A stretch of 64,000 nt of DNA from NCBI RefSeq assembly GCF_900638305.1, contig NZ_LR134506.1:1674001-1738000 (forward strand), written 5' to 3'. This document shows positions 25,417-36,900 of the stretch, piece by piece (the first letter of the stretch is position 1; every line of letters begins with the position of its first letter). Under the pieces are notes generated by a model. That model was not told the DNA's origin. It did not search any database and worked only from the letters and a program-made list of their open reading frames with translations. A program made the translations under genes and the position numbers. Source of the DNA: Porphyromonas cangingivalis. Lineage in GTDB: Bacteria > Bacteroidota > Bacteroidia > Bacteroidales > Porphyromonadaceae.

Positions 25417-25782
25417 TTATCTGTTTCCCAGCAATGCCATCGCCTCGGATCGGGAGTTGACGAAACTTACGTGTCTACCCTTGTTACTCTCAAGAATGAA
25501 CTCATCCAAACTCTTGCTCTGATATTTCGAAAAATCCCCTACGATTATCAATGGCATCCGGTACTGAACGAACTTTTGGAGTATTTCTCCTGCGATTTTG
25601 GTTTTTAGGTCAAAGAAGGCTGGTGTGATATCCTTCTCGTACATAACGACTTGTTCGATCCCCTGATAATACAGATTGCCCAGTAAATCCAAGCCATCAT
25701 CGATAGACTGCAGTATAGGTTCGTCTGAGACTATTTCGGCGACTTTCTTATCATTTATATCGAGAACTTGTATTTTCATCAT
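25417..25782 (-). CDS. DUF4180 domain protein
   Basis: A 121-residue cytoplasmic protein matching DUF4180 in outline: MMKIQVLDINDKKVAEIVSD, then DGLDLLGNLYYQGIEQVVMYEKDITPAFFDLKTKIAGEILQKF and RMPLIIVGDFSKY. The family is widespread, small and uncharacterised, often beside regulators. It lies 70 bases after the PPTase gene on the same strand; its codons are more AT-rich than those of gldE and ssb, so it may be a later arrival. Two adjacent ATGs (25782, 25779) are possible starts. Confidence 0.75.
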   Translation of the reverse strand: MMKIQVLDINDKKVAEIVSDEPILQSIDDGLDLLGNLYYQGIEQVVMYEKDITPAFFDLKTKIAGEILQKFVQYRMPLIIVGDFSKYQSKSLDEFILESNKGRHVSFVNSRSEAMALLGNR

Positions 25783-25852
25783 AATTGGATAATCTACTGA
25801 TAAATACTTTGTGGAATATGGGTCAAAATAGAGGATGTAAAACTGAGGATCA

Positions 25853-26506
25853 TCAGAGACTGCCGAGGGTGGAGAGATCGACCCAGGTGAGAGGTATATC
25901 GTCGGGACTATCGGGCGAAAGGGCATAGGTGAGGAGACCGAGATCTGCAAGGGGGAGGGTACGCACATGGTGCAGATGGTCGGGGAGGTCTTGAGGTTTT
26001 GAGAGGATGAGGAGGAGGTCTCCCTCTCTGCCTTGATACACGATTTTTTCGCCAAAGCCTGCAATCGCACCTTCGGCGAGCTTGTAGACGGTCTCCTTGG
26101 CACTCCAAAGCTCCACGGCCGATGTGCCGTCCGCATTCATCCGCCGGACCTCCTCTTCCGAAGCGTAACGAGAGAGGAGGAGTGCCGCCTTATCTCGCTT
26201 GGACTCTATGTCGATACCGATGCGTATCTCTTGAGGAGCAAGGGCTATGGCGACAGCCGTGGGACAATGGGAGACGGAGAGTGAGAGTGTAGGATACAGA
26301 GGGAGGTAAGGACTACCGTCGGGATGGTGTGCGAGGGCATCTTCTTCCGTACCCAAAACGTATCGGAGCAACGCCCGCACCACTGCCCGCTGGGTGAGGA
26401 GTTGATCCGCTCTGTCCGAGTCCTCTGTCATGAGAGGACGTATGTCTGCGAGGTAAATACCTACTTGATCGAAGTCATGTATGTCGCCGGGGCACGAGGT
26501 CATCAT
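25853..26506 (-). CDS. 4'-phosphopantetheinyl transferase superfamily protein
   Basis: Transfers phosphopantetheine from CoA to a Ser of carrier proteins. In 217 residues it shows the two family motifs: IGIDIES (about residue 95) and WSAKETVYKLAEGA (about 133-146), which supply the Mg/CoA-binding acids. The two-half layout before them (LSVSHCPTAVAIAL) fits the Sfp-like class. It overlaps gldE by four bases. In other Bacteroidota a PPTase also follows gldE, so the linkage is conserved; the carrier protein it serves is not shown here. Confidence 0.85.
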   Translation of the reverse strand: MMTSCPGDIHDFDQVGIYLADIRPLMTEDSDRADQLLTQRAVVRALLRYVLGTEEDALAHHPDGSPYLPLYPTLSLSVSHCPTAVAIALAPQEIRIGIDIESKRDKAALLLSRYASEEEVRRMNADGTSAVELWSAKETVYKLAEGAIAGFGEKIVYQGREGDLLLILSKPQDLPDHLHHVRTLPLADLGLLTYALSPDSPDDIPLTWVDLSTLGSL

Positions 26507-27846
26507 GAGTGAGTACCACCCTCTTGATCGGGTTCGGGACGCTTGATGAACTTCACCATGGAGATACGTCTGCGCCCCATCTCCAAGATGATGAAGCGGT
26601 GCTCATCGACCACGATCTCTTCGCCCACAATCGGAAACTCTCCCTTGATCTCCAGAAGTAGTCCTCCGATGGTGTCGACCTCTTCTTTCATCTCTTCGAT
26701 CATCGGCGACTCTTCGATCTTGACGATGCGGATGAAGTCTACGAGGGACAACTTCGCATCGAGGACATAAGAGCCGTCAGGCTCCTGCCGATAGAGACGG
26801 TCATCATCGTCGTACTCGTCGGAGATCTCGCCGACGATCTCTTCGAGGAGGTCTTCCATCGTCACGAGACCGGAAGTGCCGCCAAACTCATCGACGACTA
26901 TACCCACGTGAATCTTCTGCTCACGGAAGTCTTCGAGGAGACGATCGACCCTCTTGGAGTCAGGCACATAAAAGACCGGACGAAGGAGACTCTGCCAGTG
27001 GAACTCATCACCCTCCGAGAGGTGTGGCAAGAGGTCTTTGATATAGAGGATCCCCTTCATGTCGTCGATACGGTCGTCGTAGACAGGGATGCGTGAGTAC
27101 CCCTTGTCGATGACGAAACGGAGGACTTCGCTATAAGGGGTATGATATTCGAGTGCCACGATGTCGACACGTGGGGTCATGACTTCGGATGCTGTCTTGC
27201 TGTAAAACTTTACAATCTCGTTGAGCAACCCCTGCTCTTCGCTCGTCTCGGTGGTGAGCTGTATCGCCTTGGAAAGCTCATCGGCAGAGAGATCATAGGT
27301 CTTGCGGCGCATTGACTTGGTGAGACGACTGCCGAGGAAGACGAGAGGCTTGGAGATGGGGGTGAAGAGGACTTGCACCTTGCTCATGGAAGAGGCCGCA
27401 AAACGTGAGAACTGCAACGACTTGTTCTGACAGTAGATTTTTGGGAGTATTTCGCCAAAAAGGAGGAGCAAGAAGGTGAGCAAGACGACCTGCACGATGA
27501 AGCCCAGAATGGGGGCTGAGGAAAAGTCAAGGGTGTCGCTGACGATGTAGTTCGAAAGCATGACGATGGCGACATTGACCATGTTGTTGCCGACGAGGAT
27601 AGTGCCGAGGAGGCGTTCGGAGTCGGCGAGGAGTTCTTGGATGATGGTGTCTCTCTTGTCCTTGCTGTTGCGTATCTCATCGAGATCGGCAGGAGAGAGA
27701 GAGAAGAAGGCGACTTCGGAGCCCGACATATATGCCGAAAGCATCAGTAGGATGACTACCACAATGAGTGCCAGACCTGTAGCCCAAGTCAGAGGAGTTA
27801 CCGTAATGTCTGCAAATAGTTGCTGTAAATAACCGTCAATGTCCAC
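26503..27846 (-). CDS. gldE: GldE, CorC/HlyC-type membrane protein linked to gliding/T9SS
   Basis: A 447-residue inner-membrane protein. The N-terminal half is a DUF21/CNNM membrane domain with about four helices (ATGLALIVVVILLMLSAYM, ILGFIVQVVLLTFLLLLFGE). Two CBS domains follow (VMTPRVDIVALEYHTPY, GIVVDEFGGTSGLVTMEDLLEEI), and the end is a CorC_HlyC domain. The position directly after ssb and before a PPTase is the conserved gldE context. GldE supports the T9SS in gliding species; its usual partner GldD is not in this window. A general magnesium/cobalt efflux role cannot be excluded. Confidence 0.88.
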   Translation of the reverse strand: MDIDGYLQQLFADITVTPLTWATGLALIVVVILLMLSAYMSGSEVAFFSLSPADLDEIRNSKDKRDTIIQELLADSERLLGTILVGNNMVNVAIVMLSNYIVSDTLDFSSAPILGFIVQVVLLTFLLLLFGEILPKIYCQNKSLQFSRFAASSMSKVQVLFTPISKPLVFLGSRLTKSMRRKTYDLSADELSKAIQLTTETSEEQGLLNEIVKFYSKTASEVMTPRVDIVALEYHTPYSEVLRFVIDKGYSRIPVYDDRIDDMKGILYIKDLLPHLSEGDEFHWQSLLRPVFYVPDSKRVDRLLEDFREQKIHVGIVVDEFGGTSGLVTMEDLLEEIVGEISDEYDDDDRLYRQEPDGSYVLDAKLSLVDFIRIVKIEESPMIEEMKEEVDTIGGLLLEIKGEFPIVGEEIVVDEHRFIILEMGRRRISMVKFIKRPEPDQEGGTHS

Positions 27847-27901
27847 GTATTTTCTTCGTTATCTGTTTTTATGTGTGTCGACCCTGCACAAAACCGAGGT
27901 C

Positions 27902-28357
27902 TCAGAAAGGCAGGTCGGGGTCTTTCCCTTTGATCATGTCCGTGTACTTCTTGTACTTATCTCCGGCATCCTCAGGAGAGAGCGTGGTGACACCGGTCTC
28001 CATCGTCGTGCTGTCGTGCTGTCGGTCTCGACCGAGGAGCTCGACCTTGTCGGCGATGATCTCCGTCGTGCGCTGCGAACGCCCCTGCCTGTCGGTGAAG
28101 TCACGGTAGTGTATGCGACCTTCGACAAAGAGGTATGCTCCCTTTCGTACATACTTCTCCACAAACATCGCCGTGTACTTGAATGTCGTAATCTGATGCC
28201 AATCCGTCGTCGGTGGCACCTCTTCGCCGTTGGGCTTGACATACCCACGCTCGTTGGTGGCGAGAGAAAATGTGGCGACACAACTCTCCCGATCGAAGTA
28301 CTTTACCTCCGGATCTTTACCTACGTTGCCTATGAGTATGACTTTGTTGTACGACAT
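27902..28357 (-). CDS. ssb: Single-stranded DNA-binding protein
   Basis: A 151-residue SSB with the OB fold in residues 1-110 (MSYNKVILIGNVGKDPEVKY, SLATNERGY, WHQITTFKYTAMFVEKYVRKG, LFVEGRIHYRDFTD). It ends in PDLPF, the acidic tail with terminal Phe that recruits partner proteins. A -7 box (TATCTTTG on -) lies 14-21 bases upstream of the start, giving an almost leaderless message. It leads the unit ssb-gldE-PPTase-DUF4180. Confidence 0.95.
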   Translation of the reverse strand: MSYNKVILIGNVGKDPEVKYFDRESCVATFSLATNERGYVKPNGEEVPPTTDWHQITTFKYTAMFVEKYVRKGAYLFVEGRIHYRDFTDRQGRSQRTTEIIADKVELLGRDRQHDSTTMETGVTTLSPEDAGDKYKKYTDMIKGKDPDLPF

Positions 28358-28370
28358 AATTATACAAAGT

Positions 28371-28378
28371 CAAAGATA
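28371..28378 (-). promoter_or_regulatory. -7 box of ssb
   Basis: CAAAGATA on + reads TATCTTTG on -, a full match to TAnnTTTG, at 14 bases from the ssb start codon. Confidence 0.55.
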
Positions 28379-28512
28379 CATATTTTTTGTCACAGGTATC
28401 AGATATAAAGAGTTTTGAGTGGGAATATACGCTGTTGTGTAGGACTTGCATTCGAGTCAAAGTTTGAAAAGATTTTCTCACAGCTATGAGCTATGGGTTA
28501 AGTTAAAAGACT

Positions 28513-28520
28513 TATATTTG
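28513..28520 (+). promoter_or_regulatory. -7 box of the AlbA/Schlafen-type gene
   Basis: TATATTTG, full match to TAnnTTTG, about 100 bases before the start codon. No clear -33 is seen. Confidence 0.45.
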
Positions 28521-28619
28521 TCATAGAGAGGGGGGCTGTAGCACTCCTAAATATGGGAGCTCGACTTTCTCACATCCAACGACATATTCCTTGTTTCTTC
28601 CCAAAATAAATACACCATC

Positions 28620-30203
28620 GTGGCACTACCCATCAACATAGAAGATCTGCTCAACAAGCAACGAATAGAAAGCAATCGAATAGAATTTAAGAGAGGTTGG
28701 AACCCCTCAAAAATCTATCGGAGCATTTGTGCTTTTGCTAACGACTTCGACAATATCGGAGGAGGTTATATTCTTGTTGGCGTGGAGGAGGAGCATGGAA
28801 GAGCCAAACGTCCGGTATTGGGCATTCCAGAAGATAATATAGATAAGATTCAACAAGAGATGGTAAGCTTCAATAATAAGATCGATCCTTACTATCAACC
28901 TCGAATTTCGGTGGAAGAAGTCGACGGAAAAAGCATACTCGCTATTTGGGTACCTTCAGGATTGGATCGTCCTTACAAGGTGCCGGACGAAGTCAAATCA
29001 AAGAATGCCAAATATCATTGGTATATCCGATATGGAACGAACACCATCGAGGCTAAAGGTGAAGCCTTAGACGAATTGCGAGAAATGGCCAATAAAGTGC
29101 CGTTTGATGATCGAGGCAATGAAAACATCTCGATCAACGACCTCTCTCCGATATTGATTCAAGAGTACTTGAAAAAGGTGAGAAGTAAACTGTTAGAAGA
29201 GTTTGGTCATCTTCCATTAGAGTCAGTCCTCGAACACCTGGATCTCTTTGTCGGTCCCAAAGAGAGACGAATGATAAAAAATGTCGCTGCAATGATGTTT
29301 TGTGAAGAGAATTATCACTTCTTTCCCTATACACAAGTAGATATTGTCCTCTTTCCAAACGGAAGTATAAACAATCCCAACAATATGATAGAAGTTCCTC
29401 GTATTGTAGGGACTGTACCACAAATGATACAAGCGACATTGAGTTATCTGAGAACCAATGTCATAAAAGAAAAGATAATCAAGGTCAAAGATAAGGCTGA
29501 GGCAATTAAGTTTTTCAACTATCCTTATCAAGCCTTAGAGGAAGCTGTGGTAAATGCTCTCTATCATCGAGATTATCAAGTACGTGAACCTGTAGAAATC
29601 ACTATAGAGCCACATGAAATCAGGATTCTAAGCTTTTCAGGACCGGATCGCTCCATCAGCCTTGAAGAAATCCAAAAAGCTCAACGTCTCAGAGTACGCA
29701 GATACCGCAACAGGCGTTTGGGAGATTACCTAAAGGAGCTAAACTTATCGGAAGGTAGATCTACAGGGATTCCTACCATACAAAATGAGTTGCGCCGTAA
29801 TGGTTCACCAACTGCAAAAATAGAGACAGATGAGACCAGGACATACTTCTTGATCACAATTCCATGTCATCCTACTTTCATAGATGATAGAATAGATGAT
29901 AGAATAGATGATAGAATAGATGATAGAATAGATGATAGAATAGATGATATTTTAGGACATAATCTCAAGTCTGTAAGACAAAGAAAGGTCATACTTTTGT
30001 TGATAAAGTTCCCCCAAATCTCTTCTGAACAGTTGGCAAATCGTTTGGAAGTCTCTACTGCTACAATCTCACGGGATCTCAAAGCCCTTACCGACAAAGG
30101 ACTTATCAGCCGAATAGGAGGAAGAAAAGTGGGACAATGGGAAGTAGCCCTACCTTCAAATAGGGAAGAAGATAATATGCTGATTCCAAATGACGATAAA
30201 TAA
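28620..30203 (+). CDS. AlbA_2/Schlafen-like ATP-binding regulator with winged helix
   Basis: A 527-residue protein. Residues about 18-130 form the AlbA_2 (divergent AAA-4, Schlafen-like) domain (IEFKRGWNPSKIYRSICAFANDF, GGGYILVGVEE). A GHKL-type HATPase domain follows (about 295-410, with ALEEAVVNALYHRDY and GRSTGIPTIQNELRRNG). The last 80 residues are a winged helix (LANRLEVSTATISRDLKAL). Between them lies a five-fold DDRI repeat encoded by a 12-bp tandem. The gene is AT-rich compared with ssb and ruvA on either side, a sign of transfer. Such proteins are usually called transcriptional regulators; some Schlafen-like relatives act in defence. Function is unproven. Confidence 0.82.
   Translation: MALPINIEDLLNKQRIESNRIEFKRGWNPSKIYRSICAFANDFDNIGGGYILVGVEEEHGRAKRPVLGIPEDNIDKIQQEMVSFNNKIDPYYQPRISVEEVDGKSILAIWVPSGLDRPYKVPDEVKSKNAKYHWYIRYGTNTIEAKGEALDELREMANKVPFDDRGNENISINDLSPILIQEYLKKVRSKLLEEFGHLPLESVLEHLDLFVGPKERRMIKNVAAMMFCEENYHFFPYTQVDIVLFPNGSINNPNNMIEVPRIVGTVPQMIQATLSYLRTNVIKEKIIKVKDKAEAIKFFNYPYQALEEAVVNALYHRDYQVREPVEITIEPHEIRILSFSGPDRSISLEEIQKAQRLRVRRYRNRRLGDYLKELNLSEGRSTGIPTIQNELRRNGSPTAKIETDETRTYFLITIPCHPTFIDDRIDDRIDDRIDDRIDDRIDDILGHNLKSVRQRKVILLLIKFPQISSEQLANRLEVSTATISRDLKALTDKGLISRIGGRKVGQWEVALPSNREEDNMLIPNDDK
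29880..29948 (+). repeat. 12-bp in-frame tandem repeat (encodes IDDR)
   Basis: ATAGATGATAGA is repeated five times without error plus a partial sixth. Copy changes would keep the frame and alter only the linker length between the ATPase and winged-helix domains. Confidence 0.9.
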
Positions 30204-30273
30204 AGAATTGAGTGTCTCGTGCTAATTCTTCGTAACTTAGGGGTACGCATACACAATAAGTACACAACACTAT

Positions 30274-30885
30274 ATGATCGAATATTTGAGAGGCACCTGC
30301 GTGCAGCGCACTCCGACTTCGGCCGTCATCGATGTCCATGGCGTGGGGTACGAAGTCTTCATCACCCTCAACACCTACAACCACCTCGATGAGGGGCAAG
30401 GAGAGGTCAAACTCTTTGTACACGAGGTCATCCGTGAGGATACACACGACCTTTATGGCTTTGCCGAAGAGATCGAACGCCGCCTCTTCCGTATGCTCAT
30501 CACGGTCAACAGCGTGGGGGCAAGTACAGCACAAGTGATGCTGTCGACGTTCACACCGACGGATCTGGCGAAAAAGATCGCCAACGGTGACGAGGAGTCC
30601 CTCAAAGCAATCAAAGGCATCGGGGTGAAGACGGCTCAACGTATCATCGTGGATCTGAAGAAGAAGATAGCCAAGGAGATGGCCGAACAGCTCCATGCGA
30701 CACCCGAAGAGACCCTTATCGAGACTTCGGGCACGGACAAGGAGGTCATCGAGGAGGGAGTCAAGGCCTTTGTCGCCCTCGGTTATCCTGCCGCAGCAGC
30801 ACGTAAGGTGGCGGTGAAGATTGCCAAGGCTTATCCCGGAGTGTCCATCAACGATATGGTACGTATGGGCTTGAGGATGTTCTGA
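30274..30885 (+). CDS. ruvA: Holliday junction branch migration protein RuvA
   Basis: A 203-residue RuvA subunit that binds Holliday junctions and loads RuvB. Domain I (OB fold) is MIEYLRGTCVQRTPTSAVIDVHGVGYEV up to about residue 65; the helix-hairpin-helix pairs follow (FRMLITVNSVGASTAQVML and LKAIKGIGVKTAQRIIVDLK); domain III is at the end (VKAFVALGYPAAAARKVAVKI). Length and motifs are standard. sprA begins 39 bases downstream; ruvA-sprA is a conserved pair in Bacteroidota. Confidence 0.95.
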   Translation: MIEYLRGTCVQRTPTSAVIDVHGVGYEVFITLNTYNHLDEGQGEVKLFVHEVIREDTHDLYGFAEEIERRLFRMLITVNSVGASTAQVMLSTFTPTDLAKKIANGDEESLKAIKGIGVKTAQRIIVDLKKKIAKEMAEQLHATPEETLIETSGTDKEVIEEGVKAFVALGYPAAAARKVAVKIAKAYPGVSINDMVRMGLRMF

Positions 30886-30924
30886 TCCTCGGGTCCCTAC
30901 CCAGCCTTAGAGCGATAGCGAGGT

Positions 30925-33900
30925 ATGCGACGGTGGCTCTTCATCCTCTCCTGTCTCTGCCCATTGATGATGTGGGGGCAGGTAAGATACCCCCAGGACT
31001 CTATCGCTTATGATCCTCGTGGAGGACTTTATCTGCGTTATGTACGAGCGGAGGAGGGTGCCCCGATGCGCCTGAGACAGGCCTTCACGCCGAAAGAGTA
31101 TGTCGAGTGGAGACAGGCCGAGCTACGCCGTCGTTATGCCTTGGGACACAAGGGAGACAGCATCCCTCTGCCATCCTTTTTGGCAAAGGACACGATACCA
31201 AGACTCAAACCGAAGCTGAAATTTGACCTCATCGGGGACATCGTGCTCTCGGTGGGGAACAAGGTCATATCGGATGACAATCCGGCCGTGCCTGAGTCCC
31301 TCCGAAAGAGGAGTTATGTCGACTTCAAGCAGTCGGTCAATGTGCGTGCCACCGCGACCTATGGCGATCACCTCAAGATGGATGTCGGATACAATACCGA
31401 GAGCAGTCTGTGGGGAGAGTCGCGCCGCCTCAACCTCTCTTACAAAGGTGAGCGACACGATGCGATCAAGGGACTGGAAGTGGGAGACATCTCGTTCGTC
31501 TCGGCCAATCCGCTGATACAGGGGCTGTCACCTCTCTTTGGGATAAAGGGAGAGATGGACCTTGGAGCATTGAACATCAAGACGTTTGTCTCCAAACGTG
31601 AGGGAGCAAGTCGTCGCATGACGGTGAGAGGCGGACGACAAGTGCGCCCCTTCGAGATCCGAGGCTCTGAGTATGATAGAGCACGACACTTCTTCTTGTC
31701 TGAGTTTTTCGCACGTCGATACGACGAAGCTCTCAGTCTCTTACCGCTTGTGTCATCCGACCTCTACATCGAACGGATACAAGTCTGGGTCACCGCCCGT
31801 GCCAATGAGCGTTCGGCTCAAGTCATCGAACAAGTCGGGGCTCTGGCTTCACTGAGTACCGCACCGAGACCATCCGACAATCAAGACGACAAGCATTACA
31901 CCACCCTTTCGAGCCAACCCCTTTCGGCATGGAAAGCAGCCGCTTCGGGCACTTCGGACATCGAGGTGATGGAGGGTGCACGTCGTCTGCCTGAAGGAGC
32001 GTACAAAGTCAACAGGCAACTGGGCTACCTCTCGCTCAACACACCTCTCTCGGATAACGAGGCTCTGGCGGTGAGCTACGAATACACATACCAAGGGAGG
32101 CGTTACCGTGTGGGAGACTTTGCAGGGGACGACACTCCGTCGGACCTCATCCCTGCGGCACTGATAGCCACGAGAGCCAAAGAGCCGACATCACCGGTGT
32201 GGGATCTGATGATGAAGAATGCTTATGCCCTGCCGGGCGGCGGTCGTGGGCTGACGAGAGAAGATCTCAAGGTGGATGTACTTTACAAGGACTTCTCAGC
32301 CAATACCGAGCGTCGCAACATCACTCAAGGGTCCTTTGCCGGTCGATCGTGGTCGGAGCTCTTCGGGTGGGACAAGAGCGACGGTCAGGGCAGTGGGACG
32401 GCAGACGGGCGGTTTGATTTCGTTCCCGATGTCACGGTGGATACAGCTTTCGGGGTGCTCTTCCTGCCTTCCCGAAGACCGCTTGAGACCGTGATCCGTC
32501 GAGCCAATGGCGGTGCCTCGTACTATCCCACTTATGAGCAGTTGTACGACACGACTCAGATCGTTGCCCGACGCCTGACAGACATAGACCTCTTCAGTTT
32601 CAAGGGCGAATACTCTTCCGATGCACGGACGACCATCTTCCTCGGAGGGAGCGACATCGTCCCGGGCAGTGTCACGCTCACCACTCGGGGGCGACAACTC
32701 CAGGAGGGGGCGGACTTCTCGATCAATTATGCTTCGGGCGAACTGACCTTACTCCCCTCGGCAGCGATCTCCGAGTCCGAGGAGATAGAGGTCGTCATCG
32801 AAGAGCGTGACCGATCCTCCCGCAGAGACAAGACCCTCATGGGTATCGAGGCTACTTATGCGCTGTCGCCTTACCTCTCCGTGGGAGCGACAGCACTGGA
32901 CTATCGGGAGCGAGGGATACGTAGGCGGATACGATGGGGCGAAGAGCCGATACACAACAGGATGTGGGGGTTGCATCTGGATTATGGGATGACATCGGCG
33001 CGTTGGACAGAGTGGCTCAACACCCTCCCCATGCTCGAACTTGACGAACCCTCGTCTCTGAACATTCGCACAGCCTTTGCAAAGCTCGATATGGCAAACA
33101 AAGAGGATCAGGATATTGTCGTGGAGGATTTCGAACAAAGTACCACGACCTACGATCTCCTCGATCCATGGGCGTGGCGACTGTCCTCACCTCCTTCAGG
33201 GACAGACACTCCTCTTGACGGCGACCACAGGGCACTCTTGGCTTGGTACAGCATCGACCCTCGTCTGGTGCGTGAAGATCTCGGCAACATCATGCCCGAC
33301 CACCTTCGCCGAAACAAAGCTCAGAGACAAGGGCTGTTTGTCAGAGAAGTCCCCTACATCGAGCTCTTCCCTTCATCGGATCACACCCGACTGTCGAGTA
33401 GCTTTCTCAACACCGTCAATCTCTCCTTTTATCCCAAAGAGCGAGGCCCCTACAACCTCTCGACCACGAGCATCGACACGGAAGCCTACTTCTCCGATCC
33501 GATGCGGATGTGGGGGGGGGTGATGCGCTCGTTGCCGGTGCGAGACTTCGAGGCTGCAAGGGTCGAATACATCGAGGGTTGGTTCATGGATCCTTTTGCC
33601 GAAGCGACGACTCCGCCCAAGGGGGGCGAACTCATCATCGATCTCGGGCGACTCTCCGAAGACATCTTGGCAGACGATGCCCATGCCTACGAAAACGGAC
33701 TCCCCTCGACCCTCCACCCCGAACGAAAGACCTACGACATACCTCTCGGTCAAGCTCCTGCCGAACAGGTGCAGGTCTACGCTTTCGACCGTATGGGCGA
33801 CGAGGACAATCCCCAAGACATCGGTTACAATGGTCTGTCCTCGTCGATGGAGAAGACACACGGAGCTTATACCGACTTCCTCGATAAGATGGCAGGGTAC

Positions 33901-36900
33901 AGAGATGCCAAGCGTTGGAAGATCGACGGCACCGAAGCCCCTTTTCACCCTCTCAACGACCCGGCAGGAGATGACTATCAGTTCTACCTCGGTGACTTTT
34001 GGGACCGTGTGGAGGCCGACATCCTCACGAGGTATAAGTTCGTCAACGGTGTGGAGGGCAACTCCTCGACACGGACCATACACGGCCAGCAGTCGGCACG
34101 CTCGTGGATGCCCGACACCGAAGACCTGGACGGCGATATGCAGATGGACAAGACAGAAGCCTTCTTCCGTTATCGGATGAAGATCGACAAGGGCTCTTTC
34201 GAAGTCGGTCGCAACCACATCGTCTCACAACAAAAGACCGAGGTAGACACACCCGACGGAACCAAAGAGGTCACATGGTACAAGGTGCGCATCCCCCTCT
34301 CTCAGTACAGCGAGCGTATCGGCAGTCAGCCCTCTCTGCGAGACGTGAGGGGTATAAGGCTCTTTGTCAAAGGCTTTGAGGAGACGGTGCACCTGCGTTG
34401 GGCGGCACTGAGACTCGTCCGTAGCGACTGGTCACTCTTCGATGCGCCTCTGACGACGGATGATAGGCGCACCGGCGATGTAGCCTTGGGAGTCCTCAGC
34501 CTCGAAGAAGACAGCGGTCGCACACCAGTCCCCTATGTCTTGCCTCCCGGGCTTGACCGCGAAAGAGCGCAAGAGGTCTTCGACTCCGCACTCCAAGACG
34601 AGCGTTCGCTGAGCCTCCGTCTCGACCGCCTCGAAGGCCGACAACCCGTGGGGATCTACAAGTCCTTCCGCCACGACCTTCGTCACTACGACAAACTCAA
34701 GATGTATGTCCACGCAGAGTCGCCTGTGGACGATCCCAAGCTCCTCACCGATGGTGCGCTCGAAGTCTTCGTGAGACTCGGGAGGGACTACACTGAGAAC
34801 TACTACGAGTATAGACTTCCGCTCAAGGTGACGGCCTTTGCTCCGGATGGCACTCTCCCACTCAACGAGTACGACATCTGGCCTGTCGACAACAATGTCG
34901 AAATCCCTCTCCAAGAGCTCGCCCGTCTCAAAAACAAAAGAGATGCCGCCCTCGGTCACGACCCCTCTCGCCCTTTTGAAGAAGTACTTTCGTCACCTTC
35001 AAGGACGACAATCTCCGTGAAAGGGCATCCCTCCCTCGGTGATGTCACGGCAGTGATGATAGGTGTACGGTCGACCGTCGATCATACGCTCAGGGGCGAA
35101 GTGTGGTTTGACGAACTCCGTGTCTCGGGTACCGGTCATGGCGGAGGACATGCCCTCACCGCCCAAGCCGACCTCCGCCTCTCCGACCTTGCACGGATCG
35201 AAGTCTCCGGCACGACCCGTAGTGCAGGCTTCGGACTCATCGACAACAATATACGCCACCTCCGTATGGACGACAGTCGCCACTTTGATCTCAGAGGCGA
35301 ACTGAGGTTGGGCAAGTTTTTCCCCCCATCATGGAAGGCGGACATCCCCATCAAGTACCAACGTTCGTTCCGTCGCTCATCACCAAAGTTTGACCCCATC
35401 GCCGACGACATCCTCTACTCCGAAAGGCTCACCGCCCTCTCCGATGACGAACGCCAAGCCTACGACCTCAAGGTCTCCCACATCGAGCAGACCGGTCTCT
35501 TGTCGATCGAGGATGTCCATTTTGACATCAAAGACTCCATACCGAAGTTTTGGCACCCGGCCAACCTCCGTCTCGCTTACCGACAAGAGGAGAGCCGTCT
35601 CTCCTCGCCCGAACTCGCCGGGCACTACCGCCGTCACGCCACCTCCCACCTCATCTATGCTTTCACGGCACAGCCCAAGGGGATTGAGATCGACAAAGAC
35701 CTCACCCTCTATCCCTATCCGCAGGAATGGCAGGTCGTGTCGAGATGGCGACGCACCTACGACCACCGCAAACAGTGGGACAAGACCATCTTCGACAACG
35801 ACGACAAGGTCTCACACCACCTCTACCACCGCTTCGACTGGGAGCGTAGCCTCCGTATCGGATGGCAAGTGGCGGACATCCTCCGTCTCTCGTGGGACAG
35901 TATGACGAATGCCCTGATCGACGAACCTTTCGAGCGCGAACTCTCACGACACGGTGATGTCGCCTTCAGAGCCTTGTCCGACACCATCGCACACTCCCTC
36001 CTCCACCTCGGACGGACGGCAAGTTATGACAGTCGTGGGCACCTCAGTCTCCGGCTTCCGAAGTTCGAGCATCGTCTTCTCGAAGGACTCTCAGGCTCCC
36101 TGACCTTGACGGGCAACTACCGCTGGGATCGCGAAGCCCTCTCACACCGACAACTCTCCACAGGACACAATGTCCGTCGCACGACGATGAGAGACATCCT
36201 CCTCTCTTACCGACTCGAACGATGGCTACGACACCTGTCTCTCCGTCAGCGAGACAGTTGGGGCAGTCACATTCCCGGATTCCTGCCCGAGGCAGGGGCA
36301 TTCTTCGGACTGTCGAAAGGGGGTGACCTCACCGCCCCCGGACTCGGATATATGCTTGGCCTCGGAGACGAAGAAAAGCACCTCCGCCGGACGATAGACA
36401 AGGCTTGGGTCATCACCGACCGCAGTCGCCAACGCCCCCTCTCGTGGTACCACAACGCCGACTTTGAGGCCGAGCTCTCCTTCGCCCCTCTCAAGGGTCT
36501 ACGCCTCGACCTCTATCTCTCCCACATCCACCACTCCCGTGCCGAACTCCTCCCTGCCGAAGCCCACACTCGCCCCCGCCGTATGGGCTCGCTCTCGTTC
36601 TCCACGATCGGTCTCGGACACTTCTTTGATCGCCCTCTGCGCGAAGAAGGCTACCGATCCGCCCTCTTCGAGGATTACCGACACTCCATCCTTGCCCGAC
36701 GCTCGGCACTCAAGTCCGACTACATCGGCATGGACAATCCCCACGCCTCATCCCTGGCCGAAAAGATAACCCCCACCCACCCCGATGTCTTGGGACAAGC
36801 CTTTATGATGACTTATGCGAAAAGGATGAACCAAGGGGACAAGCTCCTTCCCGGGCTCACCGCCATACTCCCCAACTGGGGCATCCATCTTGATCTGACA

